Assembly (NCBI GenBank): GCA_902536385.1
Contig: CACAWY010000001.1
Coordinates: forward strand, 88,458 to 152,457
Length of the DNA: 64,000 nt
DNA from: an uncultured Pelagibacteraceae bacterium
Lineage (GTDB): Bacteria > Pseudomonadota > Alphaproteobacteria > Pelagibacterales > Pelagibacteraceae
Direction: 5' to 3'
The position numbers and the translations under genes are program-made. The notes beneath the pieces were generated by a model. It was not told the origin of the DNA, searched no databases, and saw only the letters and a list, made by a program, of their open reading frames with translations. Of this stretch, positions 27,783 through 35,858 are shown piece by piece; the stretch's first letter is position 1; the number at the start of each line of letters is the position of its first letter.

Positions 27783-28901
27783 ATGCAAAAAAAATATACG
27801 TCTTTAGGCTTAATGAGTGGAACATCTGGAGATGGTGTTGATGCTTCTATCATAAATTCTAATGGGTTAGATCAATTTGAAGTTATCAAAGACAAATACT
27901 TTGAGTATGATTCTAAAATTTTTAATGACTTAATTTTTTTAAAGGAAAGGGTGGTCACAGCATTAGACTTAAAAAAACTAACAAAAGAATTAAAAGATTT
28001 AGAGAGAAATATAACTTTATTTCATGCAAAAATAGTCAAAGACTTAGCCGTAAATGAAACAGATTTATTAGTAGGTTTTCATGGTCAAACTATATACCAT
28101 AATTCAAAAGAAAAAATTTCTTTTCAATTGGGAGATGGAAAATTATTAAACCAGCTTACAAATAAAAAAATTATTTTCAATTTTAGAAAAAACGATATTT
28201 TAAATGGAGGCGAAGGAGCTCCACTAACACCAATTTTCCATCAAGTAGTTGTAAATAAAAAAAAAATTAAACTACCAGTATGTATTCTCAATATTGGAGG
28301 AATTTCTAATATTACTATTGTTAAAGACCCTTTTGATGTTACTAAGATAATAAGTAAAGATATTGGACCCGGAAATTGTTTGATCGATTCATGGATAAGA
28401 AGTAATTCTAACAAAAAATACGATAAAGATGGTTATCTAGCATCTATTGGAAAAAGAAATGAGATAATTTTTGAACAAGCTCAAGAACTTTATTCAAATA
28501 GAATTAATAAAGACAAACTTTCATTTGATACAAACGATTTTGATATTTCTTTTTCAAGGGGCTTAACTTTAGAAGATGGCGCTAAAACACTCACAGATTT
28601 CTCTGCAAGCATAATTGGTGAATCATTATCATTATCGCTTGGTTCAGAAAATAAAATTAAAGAGATACTTATTTGTGGCGGAGGAAGGAAAAATAAAAAT
28701 CTTTTAGACTCTATAAAAGAATATATTCCTAGAGGAATACAAGTTAAATTGATCGATGAATACGAAATTAATGGAGACTTCGTAGAGTCACAAGCATTTG
28801 CTTTTTTAGCTATAAGATCTTATAAAAAACTTCCAATAAGTTTTCCTAACACAACAAACTGTAAACAGCCTTGTAGTGGAGGTGAAATTATAGAAAATTA
28901 A
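27783..28901 (+). CDS. anmK: Anhydro-N-acetylmuramic acid kinase
   Basis: A 372-residue AnmK of the ASKHA sugar-kinase fold. It phosphorylates 1,6-anhydroMurNAc to MurNAc-6-phosphate, recycling peptidoglycan turnover products. The N-terminal phosphate loop GLMSGTSGDGVDAS (the family usually has GTSLDGVD), FHGQT, NIGGISN and ICGGGRKN are all visible. No murQ or amidase gene lies beside it. The stop is interlocked with that of the convergent hydrolase (4 nt). Confidence 0.93.
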   Translation: MQKKYTSLGLMSGTSGDGVDASIINSNGLDQFEVIKDKYFEYDSKIFNDLIFLKERVVTALDLKKLTKELKDLERNITLFHAKIVKDLAVNETDLLVGFHGQTIYHNSKEKISFQLGDGKLLNQLTNKKIIFNFRKNDILNGGEGAPLTPIFHQVVVNKKKIKLPVCILNIGGISNITIVKDPFDVTKIISKDIGPGNCLIDSWIRSNSNKKYDKDGYLASIGKRNEIIFEQAQELYSNRINKDKLSFDTNDFDISFSRGLTLEDGAKTLTDFSASIIGESLSLSLGSENKIKEILICGGGRKNKNLLDSIKEYIPRGIQVKLIDEYEINGDFVESQAFAFLAIRSYKKLPISFPNTTNCKQPCSGGEIIEN

Positions 28902-29554
28902 ATTAAAGCTGTTTTATCTTTAAGATATTTTTCGATTTCTAAGGCTAGGTCTTTTTCTTTATTTTTAAAAAAATGATTGGAATTTTTTATTTTTGAAAAA
29001 ATCACATCCACACCTTTTTGGCTTTTAATTCTATTATCTAATTCTGTAATACTGTCTTTTGTTACCAATTCATCATTTTCGCTGTATATTACCTGTCCTG
29101 AAGTTGGGCAGGGAGCTAAAAAAGAAAAATCGTAAACGTTTGGTTGAGGAGAAACAGCAATGAAATTGTTTACCTCCGGCCTTCTCATAATAAGTTGCAT
29201 ACATATTAAAGATCCAAAAGAAAATCCTGATACCCAGCATTGACTATAATCTAAGTTTTGTCTTTCAATCCAATCTAAAGCAGCAGCAGCATCAGAAAGT
29301 TCACCCAAACCGTTATCAAAAACTCCTTCGCTTTTTCCAACTCCTCTAAAATTTACTTTAATTACTGAAAATCCGTTTTCTAAAAAAATGTTATACATTA
29401 ATTGTACAATTCTGTTATTCATGGTGCCACCATATTGTGGATGAGGATGTAATACGATAGCTACTGGAGAACCAAATTTTGGATTTTTATAATATTTAGC
29501 TTCTAGTCTACCAGCAGGGCCAGGAATAAAAATCTCTAAACTTTTTGGTTTCAT
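28898..29554 (-). CDS. Alpha/beta hydrolase (prokaryotic DUF/CocE-like small hydrolase)
   Basis: A 218-residue alpha/beta hydrolase without a signal peptide. The nucleophile elbow is GFSFG (GxSxG, about residues 111-115), preceded by a conserved HPHPQYGGTMNN oxyanion segment and NFRGVGKSEG. Probable acid and base are the Asp in SENDELV and the His in NSNHFF. The family includes cytosolic hydrolases of unknown substrate that are common in alphaproteobacteria. The start codon lies only 4 bases from a Fur-box-like sequence, suggesting iron-dependent expression. The substrate cannot be inferred. Confidence 0.85.
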   Translation of the reverse strand: MKPKSLEIFIPGPAGRLEAKYYKNPKFGSPVAIVLHPHPQYGGTMNNRIVQLMYNIFLENGFSVIKVNFRGVGKSEGVFDNGLGELSDAAAALDWIERQNLDYSQCWVSGFSFGSLICMQLIMRRPEVNNFIAVSPQPNVYDFSFLAPCPTSGQVIYSENDELVTKDSITELDNRIKSQKGVDVIFSKIKNSNHFFKNKEKDLALEIEKYLKDKTALI

Positions 29555-29558
29555 AATT

Positions 29559-29577
29559 GATAATGATTATTATTAAA
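29559..29577 (-). promoter_or_regulatory. Fur-box-like sequence upstream of hydrolase, in the suf divergent region
   Basis: On the minus strand this 19-mer matches the E. coli Fur consensus GATAATGATAATCATTATC at 16 of 19 positions, with an intact right half ATAATCATTATC. It is 4 bases upstream of the hydrolase start codon and about 108 bases upstream of iscR. Whether the local regulator is Fur, Mur, Irr or RirA is unknown. AT-rich context raises the chance of a spurious match. Confidence 0.45.
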
Positions 29578-29643
29578 AATAAAAGTACAGAGTTATAGCA
29601 CGTTTTTATGCGACAAATTTTTTTTTTTAATCCTTACTAAATA

Positions 29644-29658
29644 AGTAGGAATTCTACT
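29644..29658. promoter_or_regulatory. Candidate operator dyad upstream of iscR-suf operon
   Basis: AGTAG (29644-29648) and CTACT (29654-29658) form a perfect inverted repeat around GAATT. It lies at the expected -35 position relative to a TGTAAT -10-like hexamer at 29667-29672 and 26 bases upstream of the iscR ATG. Rrf2 regulators such as IscR repress their own operons from such positions. No good -35 hexamer is present. The motif is not identical to the E. coli IscR type 1 site. Confidence 0.4.
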
Positions 29659-29684
29659 AAAACTATTGTAATACAACAAAAATT

Positions 29685-30095
29685 ATGAAACTTACAAATA
29701 AAGGAAGATACGCAGTTATGGCTATGGCAGACTTAGCATCTAATGCTAGCAACGGCCCTATTAGTTTGTCGGAAATATCTATTAGACAAAACATATCTTT
29801 AGCTTATCTCGAACAAATTTTTATAAAATTAAAAGATAATAAATTAGTTAAAAGTTCTAGAGGAGCTAATGGTGGATACATTTTAGAAAAACCAGCATCA
29901 GAAATCAGATTATCAAATATTATTTATGCTGTGGATGAAGAAGTTAAAACTCTAAATTGTAAAAAAAACTCGAAGAAAGGTTGTAATAATAAATCTACAA
30001 AATGTATTACACATAATTTATGGGACCAGTTAGATCAACATATAAATGGATTTTTTGAAAAAGTAAAATTGCAAGATTTAGCTAAAAATAATTAA
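29685..30095 (+). CDS. iscR: Rrf2-family Fe-S regulator, IscR-like
   Basis: A 136-residue winged-helix Rrf2 regulator at the head of the SUF operon. The N-terminal [15 protein letters not shown] and helix-turn-helix region fit the family. The cluster ligand set is C92, C100, C107 and H110, matching the CX5CX5CX2H pattern of IscR in order but with wider spacing (C-X7-C-X6-C-X2-H). This implies a [2Fe-2S] cluster sensing cluster status and controlling the operon. A RirA-like iron response is the main alternative. The gene is followed by sufB after 4 bases. Confidence 0.88.
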   Translation: MKLTNKGRYAVMAMADLASNASNGPISLSEISIRQNISLAYLEQIFIKLKDNKLVKSSRGANGGYILEKPASEIRLSNIIYAVDEEVKTLNCKKNSKKGCNNKSTKCITHNLWDQLDQHINGFFEKVKLQDLAKNN

Positions 30096-30099
30096 AATT

Positions 30100-31533
30100 A
30101 TGAAAAAAGAAGAATTCAAAAATCAAGAATATAAATATGGGTTCACTACAGAAATAGAGAACTTTAAAGCTCCAAAAGGCTTATCAGAGGAAACTATCAG
30201 ATTTATTTCAAAAATTAAGAAAGAACCTCAATGGATGTTAGAATGGAGATTAAAAGCTTTTAATAGGTTAAAAATTTTGAAAGAACCTAACTGGCAAAAA
30301 CCTAAGTATCCAGAAATAGATTATCAAAATTTATATTATTATTCTGCTCCTAAGAGTATGAAAAATAAACCAAAAAGTTTGGATGAGGTTGACCCAAAAC
30401 TTATAGAAACATACAAAAAATTGGGTATACCGCTTAATGAGCAAAAAAGGTTAAGTGGAGTTGCTGTAGACGCTGTGTTTGACTCCGTTTCCGTAGCAAC
30501 AACTTTTAAAGGTGAACTTGATAAAAAAGGAATAATATTTTGCCCTATCTCAGAAGCAATACAAAAACATCCTGAATTAGTAAAAAAATATTTAGGTTCT
30601 GTAATTCCAATAAGCGATCACTATTTTGCAACACTCAATTCCGCAGTTTTTACAGATGGTTCTTTTGTTTACATTCCCCCGAATACAAGATGCCCAATGG
30701 AGCTTTCCACTTATTTTAGAATTAACGCTTCAGGAACAGGTCAATTTGAGAGAACTCTTATTATCGCAGATAAAGGAAGCTACGTTAGTTATTTGGAAGG
30801 TTGTACTGCTCCTATGAGAGATGAAAATCAACTTCATGCAGCTAACGTAGAATTGGTAGCGTTGGATGATGCAGAAATAAAATACTCAACTGTACAAAAT
30901 TGGTATCCAGGAGATAAAGACGGAATCGGTGGAATATATAATTTTGTTACAAAAAGGGGTGCTTGCCGAGGAAAAAATTCAAAAATTTCGTGGACTCAAG
31001 TAGAAACTGGATCTGCGATTACATGGAAATATCCAAGTTGCATTTTACAGGGTGATAATTCGGTAGGTGAATTTTATTCTATAGCTATAACCAACAATCA
31101 TCAAAAGGCAGATACTGGCACTAAAATGATACATTTAGGCAAAAATACAAAAAGTAAAATTATTTCAAAAGGAATTTCTGCTGGTCAAGCTGATAACACA
31201 TATAGAGGACTAGTAGACATAGGCGCTAAAGCTTCAAATTCTAGAAATTACACTCAATGTGACTCTCTGTTAATGGGTAATAAATGTGGAGCACATACTG
31301 TCCCTTATATTAAAAATAAAAATTCATCTTCCACAATCGAACATGAAGCTACAACATCTAAAATAAATGAAGATCAATTATTTTATTGTAATCAGAGAGG
31401 ACTTAATCAAGAGGAAGCAGTAAGCCTTATAGTCAATGGTTTCTGCAAAGAAGTCTTGCAGCAACTTCCAATGGAATTTGCTGTCGAAGCACAAAAATTA
31501 GTTTCTATTAGCTTAGAAGGGAGTGTTGGATAA
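30100..31533 (+). CDS. sufB: Fe-S cluster assembly scaffold SufB
   Basis: A 477-residue SufB, the main scaffold subunit of the SufBC2D complex on which the cluster is built. Its length and the conserved C-terminal stretch ([14 protein letters not shown], then [10 protein letters not shown] and [10 protein letters not shown]) identify it over SufD. The cysteine in QCDSLL corresponds to the sulfur acceptor region of E. coli SufB. It shares a TAATG junction with sufC. Confidence 0.97.
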   Translation: MKKEEFKNQEYKYGFTTEIENFKAPKGLSEETIRFISKIKKEPQWMLEWRLKAFNRLKILKEPNWQKPKYPEIDYQNLYYYSAPKSMKNKPKSLDEVDPKLIETYKKLGIPLNEQKRLSGVAVDAVFDSVSVATTFKGELDKKGIIFCPISEAIQKHPELVKKYLGSVIPISDHYFATLNSAVFTDGSFVYIPPNTRCPMELSTYFRINASGTGQFERTLIIADKGSYVSYLEGCTAPMRDENQLHAANVELVALDDAEIKYSTVQNWYPGDKDGIGGIYNFVTKRGACRGKNSKISWTQVETGSAITWKYPSCILQGDNSVGEFYSIAITNNHQKADTGTKMIHLGKNTKSKIISKGISAGQADNTYRGLVDIGAKASNSRNYTQCDSLLMGNKCGAHTVPYIKNKNSSSTIEHEATTSKINEDQLFYCNQRGLNQEEAVSLIVNGFCKEVLQQLPMEFAVEAQKLVSISLEGSVG

Positions 31534-32267
31534 TGTTACAATTACAAAATTTAAAAGCTTCAGTGAATGATAAGTCAATTTTAAATGGACTAAACCTCGA
31601 GATAAAACCTGGAGAAGTTCATGCAATTATGGGTCCTAACGGATCTGGAAAAAGCACCTTAGCAAATATTTTATCAGGTAAAAATGGTTATGAAGTAAGT
31701 GGAAATTTAAAATACGAGGGTAAAAACTTGCAAGATATTCCTATCGAGGAGCGAGCACAGAAAGGTATATTCTTAGCGTTTCAATATCCTTTAGAAATTC
31801 CAGGAGTGAATACAACAAATTTTCTTAAAACTTCACTAAATTCAATTAGGAAGGCTAAAGGTGAAAAAGAATTAGATACTTTAACTCTTTTAAAACTAAT
31901 TAAAGAAAAAGCTTCTGAACTTAACATTGATGAAAAATTTTTATCAAGACAATTAAATGTTGGTTTCTCAGGTGGCGAGAAAAAAAAGAATGAAATTCTT
32001 CAAATGAAACTCTTAGAGCCAAAATTAGCTATATTGGATGAGACAGACTCAGGCTTAGATATTGATGCTTTAAGAATTGTTGCTGATGGAGTTAACTCCC
32101 ACAAAAACAATAAAAATGCATTTTTAATCATTACTCACTATCAAAGATTACTTGATTATATAAAACCTGATTTCATTCATGTTTTATCAAATGGAAAAAT
32201 AATTAAAACCGGCTCTTCTGATTTAGGTCAAGAATTAGAGAAAACTGGTTATGTTAATTTAAAATAA
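31533..32267 (+). CDS. sufC: Fe-S cluster assembly ATPase SufC
   Basis: A 244-residue ABC-type ATPase that drives conformational change in SufBC2D. The Walker A is GPNGSGKST, the signature is FSGGEKKKNEIL (the SufC variant of the ABC signature), the Walker B is LAILDETDSGLD, and the switch His is in ITHYQRLL. It is not a membrane transporter; neighbours are sufB and sufD, each joined by 1-nt overlaps. Confidence 0.98.
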   Translation: MLQLQNLKASVNDKSILNGLNLEIKPGEVHAIMGPNGSGKSTLANILSGKNGYEVSGNLKYEGKNLQDIPIEERAQKGIFLAFQYPLEIPGVNTTNFLKTSLNSIRKAKGEKELDTLTLLKLIKEKASELNIDEKFLSRQLNVGFSGGEKKKNEILQMKLLEPKLAILDETDSGLDIDALRIVADGVNSHKNNKNAFLIITHYQRLLDYIKPDFIHVLSNGKIIKTGSSDLGQELEKTGYVNLK

Positions 32268-33508
32268 TGGAACAGTTGTTTAATATAGATTTTAAAAAAA
32301 TATCTTCTTCTTCAGAAAAAGAGGCATTAAAAAGAAAAAAAAATTTTGAATTATTTTTAAAAACTGGTCTACCAAATAAAAAGGATGAAAGTTGGAAATT
32401 TAGTGATCTTAATTTTATAATAAACAAAAATTTTAATCAAATCACAAATAATGATGACTTTAAATTTGATAAAAAAATTGAATTTGTTAATGACTTCGAT
32501 CACAATCATATTATTCTTATTAACGGAGTTTTAAAATCTTGTGACATAAAATTTGAAGAAAAAGGAAAAGTTACAATTGAGAGTCTTAATTCACTTGAGA
32601 GCTTTAGCAATCAGTCAAGCAACAACCTTCACAATCTTAATCAAGCCCTATCTCTAGGAGGTTTTAACCTGGAAATACAAAAAGATTATAAATGTAAAAA
32701 ACCAGTTATAATTTACAATTATTTTACATCAAATTTAGACAATAAAATTATAAATAACTCAAATCAGATTAAGCTTAATCAAAACTCTGGGTTAATCTTA
32801 ATAGAATATAACATCAGTGAAAAATGCAAATTTTTGAAGAACACTTTTGAAAAAATAAATCTTAGTGAAGGCTCTGAGCTTAAAACTTTTATTATTCAAA
32901 AAACAAATAGTAATGGTTTTTTTTATAAAAATATATCAGGTACACAAGATTATAACTCCAGTTATCAAAACTTTTTATTTAGCTCAGGTTTAAAATTTAA
33001 TAAAATAGATATTGATTTAGATTTAGAAAAAGAGAATGCTAGCTGTTATATCTTAGCTGGATTGATTTTGGGCAGAGAAGAACATCAGGAAATTAATACT
33101 AGAATAAACCATATGGCACCCAATTGTAAAAGTTATCAAAAAATTAAAAATGTTTTAGAAAGTGACAGCAAAGGAGTTTATCAGGGAAAAATTTTTGTAA
33201 AAGATATTGCTCAAAAAACTGATGCATATCAACTTAGCAAAGCTCTCATTTTAGACGATAAAGCTGAATTCAATGCCAAACCAGAGTTAGAAATTTATGC
33301 CGACGACGTTAAGTGCTCACATGGATCAACTTCAGGAAGCATTGATGAAGATGCGATTCATTATTTAATGACCAGGGGCATCGAATTACCAATGGCAAGA
33401 AAATTATTAATAAACGGTTTTATCAATGAAATTTTTGAAAATATACCTGAAGAGAAATTAAAAACATTTCTCGAAAAAAATATAAAGGAGCAGGTTAATG
33501 GAATTTAG
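32267..33508 (+). CDS. sufD: Fe-S cluster assembly protein SufD
   Basis: A 413-residue SufD, paralog of SufB and the third subunit of SufBC2D. The C-terminal core (about 230-400) is the conserved part, ending with KCSHGSTSGSIDEDAIHYLMTRG, where the His contributes to the SufB-SufD cluster interface in E. coli. The N-terminal half is divergent and Asn/Lys-rich. It overlaps sufS by 11 nt. Confidence 0.95.
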   Translation: MEQLFNIDFKKISSSSEKEALKRKKNFELFLKTGLPNKKDESWKFSDLNFIINKNFNQITNNDDFKFDKKIEFVNDFDHNHIILINGVLKSCDIKFEEKGKVTIESLNSLESFSNQSSNNLHNLNQALSLGGFNLEIQKDYKCKKPVIIYNYFTSNLDNKIINNSNQIKLNQNSGLILIEYNISEKCKFLKNTFEKINLSEGSELKTFIIQKTNSNGFFYKNISGTQDYNSSYQNFLFSSGLKFNKIDIDLDLEKENASCYILAGLILGREEHQEINTRINHMAPNCKSYQKIKNVLESDSKGVYQGKIFVKDIAQKTDAYQLSKALILDDKAEFNAKPELEIYADDVKCSHGSTSGSIDEDAIHYLMTRGIELPMARKLLINGFINEIFENIPEEKLKTFLEKNIKEQVNGI

Positions 33509-34715
33509 TAATATAAAATCAAAATTTCCAATTTTTAAACAAAAAATAAAAGGGAAACCTTTAATATATTTGGATAGTGCTAATTCCTCACAAAAACCTA
33601 AAGTGGTAATTGACGAGATATCAAGATTTTATGAAAATGAATTTTCAAATGTTGGGAGAAGCGTTCATACTTTGGCAGTTAAAGCAACGAACAAATTTGA
33701 GGAGACAAGAGATGTAATAAAATTTTATATTAACGCTAAATATAGAGAGGAAATAATTTTTACAAAAGGTGCAACAGAAGCAATTAATTTAGTAGCAAAT
33801 ACATACGGTGAAAAATTTATAAAACCCGGTGACGAAATTATTGTTACTGAACTAGAACATCACTCAAATTATGTTCCTTGGCACTATTTGAGAAAAAAAA
33901 AGGGTGCAGTGATAAAATTTGCCTCAGTAAATGATAATGGAGAGATAGATGTTAATGAGTTTAAAAAACATATTACTGAAAAAACTAAAATGATTGCTTT
34001 TACACATATTTCAAACGTTACAGGCACAATCATGCCAGCAAAAAAAATTGTTGATTTAGCAAAATCAAAAAATATCCCAGTGCTGATTGATGGAACACAA
34101 GGTGCTCCTCATTCTGTTCTAGATGTGCAGGATTTAGAGTGTGATTTTTATGCAATTTCTTGTCATAAAATGTACGGTCCAAATGGACTTGGTATTCTTT
34201 ATGCTAAAAAAAAATGGGTTGATGAATTACCACCTTACCAAGGAGGAGGGGGAATGATAAGTGAAGTAAAAAAAGATAATATAACATATGCAGACTCACC
34301 AACAAAATTTGAGGCTGGGACGATGCAAACAGCCGAAGTCGTGGCTTTTGCAAAATCCATCAAGTTTATTCAGGATTTAGGTATTAAAAATATTGAAAAA
34401 CATGAAAGCCAAATTCTTGAGTACGGTCTGGAAAAATTAAGAAAAGATAATTCTATAAATATTATAGGTAATCCAAAAAATAGAGCATCAATTATATCAT
34501 TTACAATCAAAGGAATTCACCCACATGATATTGCAACAATTTTAGATGATGATGGAGTAGCAATAAGAGCGGGCCATCATTGTTGTCAAATTTTACACGA
34601 TAAACTTGGTATTCCAGCTTCAGCTAGAGCATCTATTGGAGTTTATAACAGTAAAGAAGATATTGATGTTTTAAGTGAATCAATTAATAAATGTAAGAAA
34701 GTATTTCAGATTTAA
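33498..34715 (+). CDS. sufS: Cysteine desulfurase SufS
   Basis: A 405-residue PLP-dependent group II cysteine desulfurase. PLP binds K224 in SCHKMYGPNG, and the persulfide Cys is in the RAGHHCCQ loop (C362 by position; C363 is adjacent). HHSNYVPW and DGTQGAPH are further family landmarks. It mobilises sulfur from cysteine for SufU and SufB. It abuts sufU. Confidence 0.97.
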   Translation: MEFSNIKSKFPIFKQKIKGKPLIYLDSANSSQKPKVVIDEISRFYENEFSNVGRSVHTLAVKATNKFEETRDVIKFYINAKYREEIIFTKGATEAINLVANTYGEKFIKPGDEIIVTELEHHSNYVPWHYLRKKKGAVIKFASVNDNGEIDVNEFKKHITEKTKMIAFTHISNVTGTIMPAKKIVDLAKSKNIPVLIDGTQGAPHSVLDVQDLECDFYAISCHKMYGPNGLGILYAKKKWVDELPPYQGGGGMISEVKKDNITYADSPTKFEAGTMQTAEVVAFAKSIKFIQDLGIKNIEKHESQILEYGLEKLRKDNSINIIGNPKNRASIISFTIKGIHPHDIATILDDDGVAIRAGHHCCQILHDKLGIPASARASIGVYNSKEDIDVLSESINKCKKVFQI

Positions 34716-35159
34716 ATGGAGCTAAAAGAATTATATCAAGAAATAATATTAGACCACGCAAAGAATCCTAGGAACAAAGGGAAATGCGAAGGATATAATC
34801 ATGATGCGAAAGCCCACAATCCACTCTGTGGAGATAAAGTACACATTTATTTAAAACTAGATAAAGATAAGAATATTTCTGGTTTAAGTTTTGAAGGTGA
34901 AGGATGCGCAATTTCTTTAGCATCAGCATCAATTCTTACAGATACTTTAAAAGGTAGGGATTTACAATTCTCAAAGAAAGTGTCTGATGACTTTTTGAAT
35001 ATGTTAAAAAACAAATCAAAAATTACATTAAACAGCTTATCAGAAGATCAAATTACAACTATTTCCTCATTATCAGGAGTACAAGAATTTCCAATGCGAA
35101 TAAAATGTGCGACTATGGCTTGGCATACACTTTTGTCGGCTTTAGAAAAAAAGTCTTAA
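34716..35159 (+). CDS. sufU: SufU-type Fe-S assembly protein
   Basis: A 147-residue SufU-like protein. The three conserved cysteines are in NPLCGD, GEGCAIS and IKCATMAW. A stretch of about 20 extra residues between the second and third Cys is typical of SufU rather than IscU. SufU proteins of Gram-positive bacteria accept the persulfide from SufS through a zinc site; a transfer role is more likely here than a scaffold role because no SufE gene is present in the operon. Confidence 0.9.
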   Translation: MELKELYQEIILDHAKNPRNKGKCEGYNHDAKAHNPLCGDKVHIYLKLDKDKNISGLSFEGEGCAISLASASILTDTLKGRDLQFSKKVSDDFLNMLKNKSKITLNSLSEDQITTISSLSGVQEFPMRIKCATMAWHTLLSALEKKS

Positions 35160-35160
35160 A

Positions 35161-35463
35161 ATGAGTGACACTAAAGAAAAAATTATTAATGAAATAAAGA
35201 AAATTTACGATCCTGAAATTCCAGTAAATATTTATGAACTGGGTCTGATTTATAAAATAGAAGTTGATGATAATAATAAAGTGCTCATAGAAATGACTTT
35301 AACTTCACCAAATTGTCCTGTCGCTGAAAGTTTGCCAAATTCTGTGAAAGATAATATATTAAAGATTGATGGAATAAAGGATGTAGATTTAAAATTAGTT
35401 TGGGATCCTCCTTGGACAAAAGATAAAATGTCAGAAGCGGCAAAATTAGAATTAAATTTATGA
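35161..35463 (+). CDS. sufT: SufT-like (DUF59/MIP18 family) Fe-S maturation protein
   Basis: A 100-residue DUF59-domain protein with IYDPEIPVNIYELGLIY and the Cys-containing TSPNCPVAESLP motif. Family members (SufT, PaaD-like, eukaryotic CIA2) help deliver Fe-S clusters to apoproteins. Position between sufU and sufA supports this role. It overlaps sufA by 4 nt. Confidence 0.9.
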   Translation: MSDTKEKIINEIKKIYDPEIPVNIYELGLIYKIEVDDNNKVLIEMTLTSPNCPVAESLPNSVKDNILKIDGIKDVDLKLVWDPPWTKDKMSEAAKLELNL

Positions 35464-35798
35464 GTGAAAAGGTAATTAGATTAAGCGATAACGCAGCAGA
35501 GAGAATTAAACAGATTATGTCTAAGGCAGAAAGCTCTGCAATAGGTGTTAGAGTAGGAGTTAAATCTGGAGGCTGTGCAGGCATGTCTTACATAATGGAG
35601 TATGCAAAAGAAATTAAACCTAATGAGGAGGTAATCGAGGAAAAAGGTGTTAAGGTTCTTATAGATCCAAAGGCAATTATGTATTTACTGGGTACAGAAA
35701 TGGACTACAAAAAAGAAAAATTTTCTTCTCAATTTGTATTTAAAAATCCTAACGAAACTGAACGTTGCGGATGCGGAGAATCCTTTAAAATAGCTTAA
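35460..35798 (+). CDS. sufA: A-type Fe-S carrier protein (SufA/IscA/ErpA family)
   Basis: A 112-residue A-type carrier. The three cysteines are in SGGCAGMSY and the CGCG motif near the end. Such proteins carry clusters from SufBC2D to targets. The name sufA rests on operon position at the end of the suf genes; sequence alone cannot separate SufA from ErpA or IscA. Confidence 0.93.
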   Translation: MSEKVIRLSDNAAERIKQIMSKAESSAIGVRVGVKSGGCAGMSYIMEYAKEIKPNEEVIEEKGVKVLIDPKAIMYLLGTEMDYKKEKFSSQFVFKNPNETERCGCGESFKIA

Positions 35799-35830
35799 AA
35801 TTTGTAAAAAAAAAAAGGTTGTTTTCCTAA

Positions 35831-35851
35831 AATTAAATTATTAATTTAATT
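35831..35851. repeat. 21-bp AT palindrome between sufA and glutaminase gene
   Basis: AATTAAATTA (35831-35840) and TAATTTAATT (35842-35851) are perfect inverted copies around one T. It ends 7 bases before the glutaminase ATG and is followed by a short T run. It could be an operator, a hairpin masking the glutaminase start, or a weak terminator for the suf operon. All-A/T composition means chance is a real possibility. Confidence 0.4.
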
Positions 35852-35858
35852 AGTTTTT

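Noticed and set aside
31533-32267. SufC as the ATPase of a membrane ABC transporter
   Set aside because: Its neighbours are soluble SufB and SufD, and the signature is the SufC type.
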